In this document: one piece after another, positions 1-11,205 of the stretch
How positions within the stretch are numbered: position 1 is the stretch's first letter
Layout: every line of letters starts with the position of its first letter
DNA from: Mycoplasma_N cavipharyngis
GTDB lineage: Bacteria; Bacillota_I; Bacilli_A; Mycoplasmatales; Mycoplasmoidaceae
Length of the DNA stretch: 64,000 nt
Reading direction: 5' to 3'
Assembly (NCBI RefSeq): GCF_042984175.1
Contig: NZ_CP155569.1
Coordinates: 806,001 to 870,000, forward strand
Program-made: the position numbers and the translations under genes
Notes under the pieces: model-generated
What the model saw: only the letters and a program-made list of their open reading frames with translations
What the model was told of the DNA's origin: nothing
Databases searched by the model: none

Positions 1-1502
1 ATCAAGGAATCGAAGTTCGCGTTGAATGAATTAAAGATCCAGTTTTATACACTACTAACATTAATGATCCTCACATTTCCTTTCAATATAGAGTTAAAGT
101 AACATTTAAAGAAAATTTAAAAATTGATTCTAAGGCTAAATTTATCAATCAAGATAATAAAGAATATCAATATGATATTGCTTCATTTTTACAACTTGAT
201 AAAATCATTATTGGTCTTAGTCGTGAAAGTAATAATAAGAAAAACAACACTTCACAAACAGATGCGCTTTTAAATTCATTTGCTAAATTGTTTGCTTTAG
301 ATAAATTAGAAGTTAAAAAAGGTGAATCAATTACTTTTGGTTTTGAAGCGACACAATCACCTTTAACATTAGCAGTTAGTCAAACTTTAGATGTTGCTAA
401 AGCTGAAAATGTTAATTTAGGTTGAGAAGCAACTGATACTAAACTAACAGTTGATCTATCAAAAATGCAAACCTTTTGAGAAATCATTTATCATAAAATG
501 AATTTAATCACATATAAGGGTGGTAATACTGGTGGTTTAATTAATGCTTTTAAAGGAATTGGTGAAATTAAAGCTTTAGCTGATCGGGTGAAAAAAGGTG
601 AATATGACATTTTATTTCAAATTTTAGATTATTTATTTGTTAGTGATGCACAACGTCAATTAGTAAATCATCCTAGAAATAAACGTGAAGCACGACCTGT
701 AGAAGTCTTATTTGATACGATTACTAATCAAGAATATTCAGTTGCATCATATCCAATGCGAATTAATTTATCGCGAGCTTTTTATTATTTAGCAGATCAA
801 TTTAATAGCAAACCTTTATGAGTTGCAACTAATAATACTAATGCTGATTTTGCTAAAAATACGATTATTAATAATCCTGATTTAAGCTTAACTGATTTAG
901 TACCAACTTTAGGATTTAATATTGAAAATACGCTTGGTAATAATAATACTAATTATGATAATCAAACTAATTTTGCCCTATTGTGAAAAAAACAACAATT
1001 TTTAGATCAAACTAATAGTTTTAGTTATCAAGGAATTTCTGCTAAAACTAGTATTTATAAATATGAAGCTGCAGCAGAGCAAATTAAAGCAATTTTAAGT
1101 AAAGTGAAAACTGATGAACAGTTATATCAAAGTCAACCACAAATTTTAGATATAGTTAAAAAGAATTTTATTAATCATACTAATTATCAATTTAATCCTA
1201 AAGTTTCAATTACTAAAATTCCATTAGATCAAGCAATCCGCTCTGTCTTTCATAAAAGAGTTCAAGCAGGAATTGGTGGTCTTGCTCATTTTGTTAATTT
1301 CTTTGATTCAAGTAAATATGATATTAATAGTGCAGCTGATCATATTGTTGATTTAAATCCGCACATAATTAATGTTAATTTACAAATTCCTGATTTCATT
1401 TTAGGTGAAAATAGTAGTGGCATTTATACTACTAAAGTTAGTGAAGTAACCACTTGATTTGTTGCTCCAATTGTTGATCCTAATAAAATTAAAATCGATT
1501 AA
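1..1502 (+). CDS. Unknown protein, C-terminal part (5' end outside the window)
   Basis: The frame is open from the first bases to a TAA at 1500-1502 and contains several in-frame TGA (Trp) codons, so at least 500 residues are present and the start lies upstream. The residues are polar and Asn/Lys/Thr-rich, with many beta-type stretches, no transmembrane segment and no catalytic motif I recognise. The composition resembles the large surface or lipoprotein-type proteins of mycoplasmas. That is an impression only, because no signal sequence is visible. A strong hairpin terminator follows 34 bases after the stop, so this is the last gene of its transcript. Function unknown. Confidence 0.75.
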
Positions 1503-1535
1503 TTAAAAAATTAATTAATTTAAAAAAATAAATAA

Positions 1536-1567
1536 CCAAGATTGAATTTTTTGATCTTGGTTTTTTT
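1536..1567 (+). terminator. Rho-independent terminator
   Basis: A 7-bp perfect stem (CCAAGAT paired with ATCTTGG) with an 11-base loop is followed directly by seven T residues. It lies 34 bases after the stop of the upstream unknown gene and separates it from the YitT-type gene. Confidence 0.85.
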
Positions 1568-1748
1568 ACTGATTAGTTTTTTAATTAGATTTAAATAAAT
1601 TATTTTGTTTATAATTAGTTTTTTTAAATTTTTGATTTGGTTATTAATTTATTGTTTAATTTTTTTTATAAAAAAATAATATAATTTAGCAATAATTTTT
1701 TAGTTTGATAGTTAAGAAATTATTTGATTAGTTTTGGAAAATTAGTTT
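1568..1748 (+). promoter_or_regulatory. Intergenic promoter region with a candidate -10 box
   Basis: This 181-base AT-only-like spacer has a perfect TATAAT at 1680-1685, 63 bases before the GTG start at 1749. No -35 element is convincing, which is common for mycoplasma promoters. Nothing else is recognisable here. Confidence 0.35.
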
Positions 1749-2933
1749 GTGAAAAATAAAAAAAATAATAATGCTTTAAAAAATATTTTTATTAAAGATT
1801 GAGATTGTGGCCAAGTTAATGTGAAAAGAATTAATTTTGGTAGTTGAAATTTTTTTTCTTTTTATGAACGAGAAAAAATTTTTAAAAGATATCTTTGATC
1901 AGCAATATTTGGCTTATGAATTGGCATCACCAGTTTTTTCTTTTTGCAAAAAACTGGAATATATAACTTAGGTGCAACAGGATTTTTTCAAGGTTTATCA
2001 CGTTTAGCTTTTTTTGGATTAACATATTTCCACAATTACACTACTGAGCAAGCAGAAGTGTTTTATAACATTTTGTTTTGAACGATGAATTTGCTTTTTA
2101 ATATTCCTTTAGCGATTTTTGGCTACTTTAAAATTGGTAAACAGTTTTCTTTTTTATCAATTATTAATATTGCTGCTTCATCAATCATTGGTTTAATATT
2201 AGGAGCAATTCCTGCATTAAAAGATTTTTATATTTTTACTAATCCATTAACTAATAATCAAAGTTTAATTAATAATAACATTCAAGTGCTTGAATGATCT
2301 GGAGCTAATGATACTTCAAAAATTATTATTTTACTAATTTATGGAATTGTTTTAGGAGTTTTAGGTTCGATTTCAACAACATTCATTTATATTATGGGTG
2401 GATCAACTGGAGGAACAGACTGATTATTGTTTTATCATTCTAAAAAAAATATTTCCTTATTTGGTACAACTAGTTTAATTATCAATTTGATCATTACCAT
2501 CATTTCCTTTATTATTGGTACTTATATTCCTTATAGTATTGTCTTAAATAATGCAATTAATACTAGTTTACTAGTTGCTAATTTTTTTTCACCAATTTTA
2601 ATTGCAACATTATTATCAGTAATGTTACGCAAAATGATTACTAAAAAATTTTATCCCCAATTTGATGTTGTCACAATCAAAATCTATACTGATAAAATTG
2701 ATTTAATTCGTGCTCTTTTTATTAAACAAAAATTAGTCCATGCTTTTACTTTAAATCGATCAACTGGAGGTTATTCACTAAAACCCCACCCTAATATTGA
2801 AATGGTCTGTTTTTATCGTGAAGTACCAGAAGTGATATCAATGGTTCGCAAACACGATCAAGATTGTTTAATTATTTCCAGTCCAGTTATTAGTGTCCAA
2901 GGTAATTTTCGAATTAGGTCTGATTTTGATTAA
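1749..2933 (+). CDS. YitT-family membrane protein (YitT domain plus DUF2179)
   Basis: The 394-residue frame opens with a GTG at 1749; no ATG fits upstream of the first conserved residues. The N-terminal half has about five to six hydrophobic segments, with glycine-rich loops typical of the family (GGSTGGTDW around the middle). It is followed by a soluble C-terminal domain of about 90 residues that fits DUF2179 (FIKQKLVHAFTLNRSTGGY onward). YitT proteins are widespread in Firmicutes and Mollicutes, sit in the plasma membrane and have no firmly established substrate. The stop is 9 bases before rbgA, so the two are probably cotranscribed. In-frame TGA codons encode Trp at several membrane-interface positions. 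Confidence 0.85.
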
Positions 2934-2942
2934 AATCTTAAT

Positions 2943-3806
2943 ATGAATGATAATTACCAACACAAAAAAGATTTAAGTAAACAAGCAACAAAAATTAATT
3001 GGTTTCCTGGTCATATGCATCAAACTATGAACCAGATTATGAAATTAAAACCACAAATTAATTTAATTATTGAAATTAAAGATGCACGAGCAGTCATTGC
3101 AAGTGATAATTACCAATTAAGTGCAATTTTTACTAATAAACCGATTTTAAAAATTTATTTAAAAAAAGATTTAGCTGATCCTAATTTATGTCCAAAATTA
3201 AGTTTTAATTCTTTTGATTCAAACACAAGAGATCAAATTATTGCTGCATGTGAAACTGCACTAGATTCACAATTAAAAAAAGCACAAAATAAAGGAATGT
3301 TAAATCCGATTTTACAAATTTTAGTTTGTGGTTTACCTAATTTGGGTAAATCAACAATTATTAATAAATTAGTTAGAAAAAATGTTGCATTAACGGCTGA
3401 TACACCAGGATTAACTAAAAAATTTACTGCTTTTAAGTTTCATAAAAATATGTGGGTTTATGATACTCCAGGAGTTTTTTATAAAAAAGTTAGTAATGAG
3501 CAAATTGGTTATCAATTAGCACTAATTGGTGCAATTAAACGCGAACTAATTCCACTACAAGAAACATTAAAATATGCATATCAGTTTTTAAGTAAAAATT
3601 ATTATCATTTACTAACAAATTTAGTTAATCAGCCTTTAAATCATGATTTTGATCAGTTTTTACTACTTTTAGCTCAAAAACAAAATTTTAAAATTAAAAA
3701 TAATAATTGAGATTTAGATAAAACAATGTGATATTTTTATGATTTAATTCGTACAGGTAAAATTGGTCCGATTTCTTGAACTTTATCTAATGATAATCAT
3801 TGATAA
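2943..3806 (+). CDS. rbgA: Ribosome biogenesis GTPase RbgA (YlqF)
   Basis: This 287-residue protein is the usual length for RbgA, which matures the late 50S subunit and is essential in Gram-positive relatives. It has the circularly permuted GTPase order. The G4-like motif comes first (IYLKKDLAD, residues 71-79), then the P-loop GLPNLGKST (about residues 130-138), then the G3 motif DTPG (174-177). The N-terminal WFPGHMHQ box is diagnostic of the family. The start ATG is 9 bases after the upstream stop. After a TGA-Trp at 3708 the frame runs on to a TAA at 3804-3806. It overlaps the 3' end of convergent folC by 70 bases. Confidence 0.95.
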
Positions 3807-4897
3807 ACAGTAGCAATAAAATAAATTGAACCACAAAAAATAACTCAATGGTTATTAGTTCACTGCTCAATTATTGTTTTTATTGTTGCTAAACTAATCA
3901 AATTGACTTGAACATTAAGATCATTTTGTTTAATTGCATTTTTATGATCAAAAAAACTAACATAAAAATTATTAGGAAATTGACTTTTTAATCAACTAAT
4001 AATTTGTTTGAAATCTTTTGTCTTTAATGAAGAGTAAACAATTATTTTTGCTTGATTAGCAAAATTGTGATTTAAATTAGCAACTAATTTTTTAATTCCA
4101 TCTAAATTATGAGCTCCATCTAAAATAATTTGATTACTAAAACAAGTTAGTCTCCCTAAAATGTTACGTTTAAAAATTTGATAGTCAATTTGATAATTAA
4201 AATGTTGGCAAAAACTAATTACTAATGATGCTGATTCATTAATAAAAAAATCATTACTAATTTTCTGATCTTTAGCAAAAATTAAATTACCGTTAATTTT
4301 TTTTAAAATTGTGGCATATTTTTGATTACTATAACTAACAAAAACTGGTTCAAATTTATTAGCAATGCCTAATTTTTGATTAACAATAGCAGTAATTGAT
4401 GATCCTAATGTATCTTGATGATCATAACTTAAACTAGTTAATAAGGTTGCAATTGAATTACTAAAAAGATTCGTACTATCTCATTTGCCACCAATTCCAG
4501 CTTCAAAAACAGCTAAATCACATTTTTCTTCAAGAAAAAATTGAATTGCAATTCAAGTAAAAATTTCAAAAAAATTAATTGGTTGGTTTTGAACGATTTT
4601 TTTAATTTGCTGCAAAATTGTCATTAATTGCTGATCACTAATAACAAAATCATTAATTTTAATTCGTTCATTATGTTCTAGAAATGCTGGTGAAGTAAAT
4701 AAACCAACTTTTAAATTATTTAATCTTAAATTTTTGGCTAAATAATTTGCGCTACTTCCTTTACCATTAGTACCAACCACATGAATTACTTTTAGTTGGT
4801 CTAAATCTAATTTTGCTTGAATTAAATATTTTTTAAAACGATTTAAGTTACCTGTTGTTAAATTAAATGAAGTAAAAATGTTAACACTAGTTTTCAT
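3737..4897 (-). CDS. folC: Folylpolyglutamate / dihydrofolate synthase FolC
   Basis: A 386-residue Mur-ligase-type enzyme that adds glutamates to folates in the cytoplasm, keeping one-carbon carriers in the cell. Visible motifs are the ATP-binding VVGTNGKGSSANYL near the N-terminus, the FTSPAFLEHNERI substrate loop, DLAVFEAGIGGKWDSTN in the centre, and ILDGAHN at the start of the C-terminal domain. Every TGA is Trp; the stop is a TAA at 3737-3739. Its neighbour glyA makes methylene-THF, the folate form used in one-carbon transfer, so the two share a pathway although they are transcribed apart. The last 70 bases overlap the end of rbgA on the opposite strand. Confidence 0.93.
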
Positions 4898-5017
4898 ACA
4901 ATAAAATCTTTTGAAATAAAAAATATTAATCTTAAAATAATTATAATAAAATACAATAATAGTTTATACTATCTAACATTTTATTTAAATTAAATTATTA
5001 AAATAAGAATCAAAAAA

Positions 5018-5332
5018 ATGACCAATTTAAATTTACAAATCCGTTGAAAAAATATGGATAAAGATGTTCTTGCTGAAGAATATTTTTATAACAAAATAAC
5101 TAAATTATTAGATTTTAATTTCGTTAATGTTGATGAAAAATTTAAAGCAGAAATTACTTATTATGCTAAAAGTAATAAATATAAATCTAGTCTTTCTTTT
5201 GCTATTAAAGGTCGACCAGATGTTCATGCTAAATCTAATGAATATAGTAACTTACAACATTCAATTAATGAATTAGTTGAAAAAACATTAGACCAATTAA
5301 GAAGAATTAAAACCCAATTCAAAAATAATTAA
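5018..5332 (+). CDS. hpf: Short ribosome hibernation factor (HPF/RaiA family)
   Basis: The frame starts at ATG 5018, upstream of a later in-frame ATG at 5054. The intervening codons include a TGA-Trp and match the family's N-terminal strand. The 104-residue product has the compact HPF fold pattern: a first beta strand, an Ala/Glu-rich helix, charged strands, then the typical C-terminal helix (VHAKSNEYSNLQHSINELVEKTLDQLRRIK). It resembles the short HPF/RaiA type, without the long C-terminal dimerisation domain. These proteins bind the decoding region of idle 30S subunits. A TATAAT at 4942-4947 in the 120-base divergent spacer from folC is the best promoter candidate. Confidence 0.75.
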
Positions 5333-5408
5333 TAATTAAATCAATTTAGTTTTGAAAATCACATTAATGATTTTTGAAACTATTTTTTTTATTAAAAAAG
5401 GAATTAGA

Positions 5409-6659
5409 ATGAATCAAAAATATCAAAACACAATTAAACAAATTTATGATTTAGTTGCAGCTGAACAATTACGCCAAGATCAGCACATTGAACTAATTGC
5501 TAGTGAAAACTTTGTTTCTCAACAAGTTTTAGCACTAACAGGTAGTATTTTAACTAACAAATATGCTGAAGGTTATCCTAATGCTAGATATTATGGTGGG
5601 TGTGAAAATATTGATGCCATTGAAACTATGGCAATTCAATTAGTCACTGAAATGTTTGATTGTCAATTTGCTAATGTTCAACCTCATGCTGGTACTCCTG
5701 CAAATTTTGCTGTGTTTTTAGCATTAGTACCACCACAAGGTAAAGTTTTAGGGATGGATATTAACTCTGGTGGTCATTTAAGTCATGGCACTAAAGTTTC
5801 TTTTTCAGGCAAATTATATCAATGTGCTACTTATCAAGTTAATCCTGAAACATTTTTATTAGATTATGATGAAATTGAACGAATTGCTTTAATTGAAAAA
5901 CCAGACTTAATTATTGCTGGTGCTTCTAATTATTCACGCATAATTGATTTTAGAAGATTTAAAGATATTGCTAATAAAGTAGGTGCTTATTTATTAGCTG
6001 ATGTTTCTCATATTGCTGGTTTAATTGTTGGTAAACAACATCCTAATTGTTTTCCTTATGCTGATGTGATGATGACAACAACTCATAAAACTTTACGTGG
6101 TCCAAGAGGAGCGATTCTAGCTTGAAACGATCCAAAACTAACTAAAAAACTTAATAGTGCTGTTTTTCCTGGAGCACAAGGTGGACCATTAGGACATGTT
6201 ATTGCTGCAAAGGCTGCTGCGTTTGCTGAAGCACTAACACCAGAATTTAAAGATTATGCTGCTAAAATCATTAAAAATTGTCGCGCTTTTTGTCAAGCCT
6301 TCATTGATAAGGGTATTCAAGTAATTACTAATGGAACTGATAATCATTTATTTACAATCAATGTTTTAGCAAGTTATCATGTCACTGCTGATTTAGTTGA
6401 AAAATGATTAGAAGCTGCTAATATTACTACTAATAAAAACACAATTCCTTTTGATACACAAACACCTAGAAAACCAAGTGGTTTGCGTTTAGGTGTAGCA
6501 GCAATGACAACTAAAGGTTTTAATGAAACTGATTTTATTCAAGTGGCTGATTGAATTCATGAAATTATTATTAGTCATGGTGATCAATCAAAAATTAGTA
6601 CTATTAAAAAAGCGGTGATTGATTTTTTAGCAACTAAAAAACAAACACAAATAAGTTAA
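5409..6659 (+). CDS. glyA: Serine hydroxymethyltransferase
   Basis: This PLP enzyme converts serine and THF to glycine and methylene-THF in the cytoplasm. The 416-residue length matches the family. The start was set at ATG 5409, because an AAAAGGAAT ribosome binding site lies just upstream (about 5396-5403) and the family N-terminus (QIYDLVAAEQLRQDQHIELIASENF) begins there; an earlier in-frame ATG at 5352 would add a non-conserved extension. The PLP lysine is Lys227 in TTTHKTLRGPRG. The substrate loop YAEGYPNARYYGGCENID is intact. It lies 76 bases after hpf on the same strand. Confidence 0.96.
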
Positions 6660-6706
6660 TATTATTTATTATTTGATTAAAACTAATTATTTTTTAATGC
6701 TCATTA

Positions 6707-7633
6707 TTAAAAATTTTCAGTTTTAGATTCAAAATAATTTTTTAAAAAAACATTTTGACGATAAGATAAAATCCGTTTAGCAATTTTTAGTAAATTGTTA
6801 AAGATTTTTTCATAACTTTGATCTCAAACAACAAATTTTGCCACACTTTTTTTTCATAAACTAATAAATGGAGCTCAAACAGATAAAATATCTTCTAGTT
6901 TTTCATATTTTGTTGCTAACTTTTTTCTAACTTGATATTGTTTTAGTAAAAAATGATTAAATTTGCCAACATCATCTTTTTGAAAAAATCATGATGTCAT
7001 TAAATAAATAAAGGCATGATCAAAACTAGTTTTTCGTTCAATAATTAAATTTTCAATTTCACTATTAAAACTTTGTCAATCAAAAAAACCAGGAGCAAGA
7101 TTTTCAAATTCACTAATAATTGCTTTTAATTTTTGATTTTTTTGATCTAAAAAGGATTTAACTTGCTGATATTCTTCTTGATTAGCAAATGTTTTTACTA
7201 AAAACGAAGTTTGATAATTACGAAAAATAATTAACTTGTTATTTTCAATTGTTTGAATTAATTTTTGATAATCACTAATTGTTTTTAATTGATCAAAACT
7301 GTATCGATTTAATTTTCGATTGTAATTAATTTTAATTTTAAATTGCTGCAAAATTTTTGTATGATCAAATTTAACTTTTTTTAGTAGTGATAAAGTGTAA
7401 TTATGATAAAAATGCAATAATGGTTTTAAATCATAAGTTTCAAAACTTTTAATTAATTGAATAATATGATCTGAATTATTATTTTTAGTTGGATCATTTT
7501 TTAGGTTTGATTCAGTCACTAGTTGGTTATTAGTTACTAGTTCTTTATTAGTAGTAACTACACTATTTTTAGTATTATCTAAATCTAATTTTTTAACTTG
7601 ATCAGAACGATCATTTTGATTAAAAGATGACAT
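6707..7633 (-). CDS. Hypothetical charged protein
   Basis: A 308-residue frame with start ATG at 7633, several TGA-Trp codons in its second half, and a TAA stop at 6707-6709. The first 55 residues are low-complexity (Asn, Thr, Lys, Asp). The rest is Lys/Phe/Gln-rich and predicted mostly helical, without transmembrane segments or recognised motifs. It converges on glyA with a 47-base gap and diverges from ackA across a 287-base spacer. Function unknown; probably a lineage-specific cytoplasmic protein. Confidence 0.7.
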
Positions 7634-7920
7634 ATAATTGAACTAACTCACTTAATAAATTGATCTAAAATAAAAATTTTATTTACTAAATAATTAAAAT
7701 CTTCTTATTAATAAAATAATTGCAATTTTATTTTATTAATCAAATAAATTATTTTAAATTATTATTTTAAGATTAATGATATTTTAAAAATTATTGAACT
7801 AATCTTTTTAAGAGCATAATTAATTTAAACAAATTTTCTTGTAATAATTTTTAAAATAAAGTTTAAAATTTAACTCTAATTTTAATTGATATTTATTAGA
7901 AGATTTTAACAAGTATTATT
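7634..7920. promoter_or_regulatory. Divergent intergenic spacer between the hypothetical gene and ackA
   Basis: 287 bases of almost pure AT sequence that must hold the promoters for both divergent genes. I see no perfect TATAAT at a convincing distance and no stable hairpin, so no specific site is assigned. Confidence 0.3.
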
Positions 7921-9108
7921 GTGCAACAACAAATTTTAATTATTAACGCTGGTAGTAGTTCGATCAAATATTCAATTTATTCAATCCAAACAGCAAGCCC
8001 CATTACTGAAGGAATTTGTGAACGAATTGGAGTTGATGGTTCATTTACGATTAAATTTAACGATCAAAAAACAACTTTAAATGCTGATTTTCCTAATCAT
8101 GCTCAAGCTTTAAAATTTCTATTTGATTATTTAGAGAAAAATCACATTTTATCTAATCGTAATTCAATTATTGGTGTAGGTCACCGTATTGTTCAAGGTG
8201 GTAATTATTTTAAAGATTCAGTTATTTTAAAAGCAACTGAAATTGCTAAAGTTAAAGAATATATTCCTTTAGCACCACTACATAATGAAGCAGAAATAAC
8301 AATTGTTGAAGAATTACAAACAATTCTTCCTAATGCCATTAATGTTGGTGTTTTTGATACTGCATTTCATCAAACATTAACTGCTGAAAATAAAACTTAT
8401 GCGATTAATGCTGATTTAGCTGCAGAATTAAAAATTCAACGTTATGGTTTTCATGGTACTTCATATAAGTACATAACTGAACAAATGCAACAAATTTTAA
8501 AAAAAGATCAAGTCAATTTAATTGTTTGTCACTTAGGTAATGGTGCATCAATTACAGCAATTAAAAACAATCTTTCCATTAATACTTCTATGGGACTAAC
8601 ACCACTTGAAGGTTTAGTGATGGGAACAAGAAGTGGTAATATTGATCCGGGAGTAATTAAATATTTAGCTGATGTGAAAAAATATGACATTAAAAAAATT
8701 GATACTTTATTAAATAAAGAATCAGGACTATTAGGACTTTGTGGCACATCTGATATGCGTGATTTAATTGCTAATGTTAAAGCTAAAGATCCAAAAGCAA
8801 TTTTAGCACTAAATGTCTTTTGTAAACGAGTTGCTGATTATATTGTGATTTATGCTAATGATTTAGCAAACCAAATTGATGGTATTGTTTTTACTGCTGG
8901 AATTGGTGAAAACGCTAGTGTGATTCGTAAATTAGTTAGTGAAAAAGTATCTTTACTATCATTAAAAATTGATGATCAACTTAATGAAGGCAAAATCGAT
9001 CGTTATCAAAAAATTTCTCATCCTGATTCTAAAGTTGCTTTGTATGTTGTTAGAACTAATGAAGAATTAATGATTTTTAATGATGTAAAACGCTTGTTAA
9101 AAATTTAG
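7921..9108 (+). CDS. ackA: Acetate kinase
   Basis: A 395-residue enzyme making ATP from acetyl phosphate, the last step of the pyruvate-to-acetate route that is a main ATP source in fermenting mycoplasmas. The start is a GTG at 7921, directly before the family N-terminus (LIINAGSSSIKY). Conserved blocks in order: GHRIVQGG, FDTAFHQT, YGFHGTSYKY, CHLGNGASI, SMGLTPLEGLVMGTRSGNIDPG and FTAGIGENA. These include the phosphate-binding and catalytic residues of the ASKHA fold. The stop is a TAG. The next gene starts 3 bases later, suggesting translational coupling. Confidence 0.97.
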   Translation: MQQQILIINAGSSSIKYSIYSIQTASPITEGICERIGVDGSFTIKFNDQKTTLNADFPNHAQALKFLFDYLEKNHILSNRNSIIGVGHRIVQGGNYFKDSVILKATEIAKVKEYIPLAPLHNEAEITIVEELQTILPNAINVGVFDTAFHQTLTAENKTYAINADLAAELKIQRYGFHGTSYKYITEQMQQILKKDQVNLIVCHLGNGASITAIKNNLSINTSMGLTPLEGLVMGTRSGNIDPGVIKYLADVKKYDIKKIDTLLNKESGLLGLCGTSDMRDLIANVKAKDPKAILALNVFCKRVADYIVIYANDLANQIDGIVFTAGIGENASVIRKLVSEKVSLLSLKIDDQLNEGKIDRYQKISHPDSKVALYVVRTNEELMIFNDVKRLLKI

Positions 9109-9111
9109 TTT

Positions 9112-9969
9112 ATGGTTTTATTGAAATTTAGTGATCATTCTGATGCTTATTATCAAGCTTCTCTTTTATTTCAACAATCATTTCATGAAAAACCAAATGC
9201 TTTTCACTATTTATGACAAGCAAGTGATTTAAATCATTCTTATTTTTTTAGATCAAATAATTCTTCAGAAATTATTGGGATGTGCTTGAACACAACTAAA
9301 ACTTTTAATTTAGTTAATCAAGCAAAAATATCAACGATTTCATTATCTTGTGTTTGTATTGCCCCTAAATATCGCAAACAAGGTTTAAGTCGAATTTTTT
9401 TAGATCAAGTGATTAAAAAAGTTGAAAATGAATTTGACTATATTTTATTACAAGCAGAAAATTTTAATTATTATCGCCATTTAAATTTTTATGATGCAAT
9501 TAATTGTTATCAAACAGAATGAATTCCTCAATATGATAATCAACTATTAATTAATTTAAAAATTTATAAGTACAACCAATTGATCAATTGAAAGCAGTTA
9601 TATTGTTTGTTTCAAAATGATCAAAAACGTCATAATTGTCAATGATTATTATCTTATGATCATTTTGTTAAATTCAGTAAGTATAAATTAGTTAATCAAG
9701 AAATAATTTATCATTATCAAACTAGTTTTTGTTTTGTTGATAGTGATCAGTTAATTTCTGCTTATGGTTTTAGTGATGTTAATCATTTTATTGAATTATT
9801 AAATCATTTACCACATCAAAAACTAACTTTAATTTTAGATCAAGAAGATTTTGATTTAATAAATCAAAAAACAAAAAAATTATTAGTTCAAAACAAAGTT
9901 TTAATGGTGCAAATTAATCAAAAATCAGGTAGGAAACACCAATTTTGTTTGTGAAGTTATTTTGTTTAA
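9112..9969 (+). CDS. GNAT-family N-acetyltransferase (Eis-like)
   Basis: The ATG at 9112 is 3 bases after the ackA stop. The 285-residue frame reads through several TGA-Trp codons to a TAA at 9967. Residues 50-135 carry the GNAT core: a beta-strand leading into VCIAPKYRKQGLSRIFLDQV, which holds the acetyl-CoA-binding R/Q-x-x-G-x-G/S/A-like loop (RKQGLS). It continues with YILLQAENFNYYRHLNFYD, the motif seen in Eis-type acetyltransferases. The C-terminal half is less conserved. The substrate cannot be read from the sequence. Its coupling to acetate kinase links it to acetyl metabolism only by inference. Confidence 0.75.
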
Positions 9970-9983
9970 TTAATTTTAATTTT

Positions 9984-11120
9984 TTAAATAATTTTATTCT
10001 CTTCAATTTCATCAATCGAAAAATTATCCATATGATAATCAATTACCATTTGACTATTTTCAAAACCAAAATTTTTCTTAGGAATTAATTTTAAAATTAA
10101 ATCACCCATAAAATTTTCATTACGATTACCAAAATTTTTATAAACAATCGTTTTAGTAGATAACTGATCTTTTTTTCAAGCAATATTAACTGCCATTCGC
10201 TCTTTTAAATAACGTTTATTAAAACAAAAATGACAATAATTATTTTTATGATGTGATGTTGATTGACAAAAATTACATTGATACAAACGATAATAACGAA
10301 TGATTTTTTGAAAATCTTGACTTAAATAAAATTCATCAAAATAAAATTTTGCTGATAAATTTAGTTGTTCTTTTTGCTCATCAACGCTTTTAACAAAAGT
10401 TTGATAGTCTTCACTATGAACAATGACACTTTTAAAAACGTTTTCAGCTAAAATTTGTTTAGCACTTAAACGATAATGATCAAAAAAATGTTGTTGATAA
10501 TAACAACGCAAATAAATTTCTTTTCTTGCTAAATTTGATTCGTTTAAAATTTTTAGCACTACTGCTCAATCAATTTGAAATGCTTGACAATATTTTCGAA
10601 TAATTTTACGATCAATTTTAATGTCAAAGGAATTATCAAAATAATCATTTCAACTTTTAGTTTCACGATTGGTTTGATTATGATCTTGATATTCTTGAGA
10701 AAATTCAGTAGAATCATCATAATTGTTTCAAAAAGTTTTAGTGTTTCTAAAATCAGAATTATTAAAATCAGAAGTGGTTGTTTCATTAAAGCGATTATTA
10801 AAACCATAAATTTTATCAAAAACAGAAGTGGTTGATCGCCCTTCTTCTCAAGCATCTGATTTATAGTTTTCAAAAAAATTATCAAAATCTTGATCCAAAT
10901 AATTTTGTCCAAAAAATTTTGAATCATAATTACGTCGTGATGCTTCATCAGATAGAACAGCATAAGCCTGATTAATTAAAATTGTAATTTCATGAGCATC
11001 ATCTTTTTTATAAACATCAGGATGAAATTTTTTTAAAAGTTTATAATATGATTTTTTAATTTCGTTGATATCAGCATTATAATCAACTTTTAAAATTTGA
11101 TAGTAATTGATTTCTTTCAT
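9984..11120 (-). CDS. J-domain protein with C-terminal zinc-finger-like cysteines
   Basis: A 378-residue DnaJ-like cochaperone. The first 70 residues are a J-domain (YYQILKVDYNADINEIKKSY, then HPD in KKFHPDVYKK), the signature that stimulates DnaK ATPase. A long Asn/Asp/Phe-rich linker follows. The C-terminal part ends with paired cysteines (CNFC...CHFC) about 20 residues apart, which could hold one zinc ion. It lacks the four CxxCxGxG repeats of classical DnaJ, so it is not DnaJ itself; mycoplasmas commonly carry such extra J proteins. All parts are in one frame across TGA-Trp codons, ending at TAA 9984-9986. Confidence 0.82.
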
Positions 11121-11205
11121 ATTACACTTTTAGCAATAATTTATAAATAGATTCAAATAATTTTTTAAGATTAAAAATTATTTTTTAATGTTGTTTCATG
11201 ACAAT

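Noticed and set aside
8529..8747. Minus-strand frame inside ackA
   Set aside because: Antisense shadow of a fully conserved gene, without start context or family features.
10559..10963. Hydrophobic minus-strand frame of 134 codons
   Set aside because: It lies entirely inside the J-domain protein gene in another frame; its Ile/Leu richness is a by-product of AT-rich codons.
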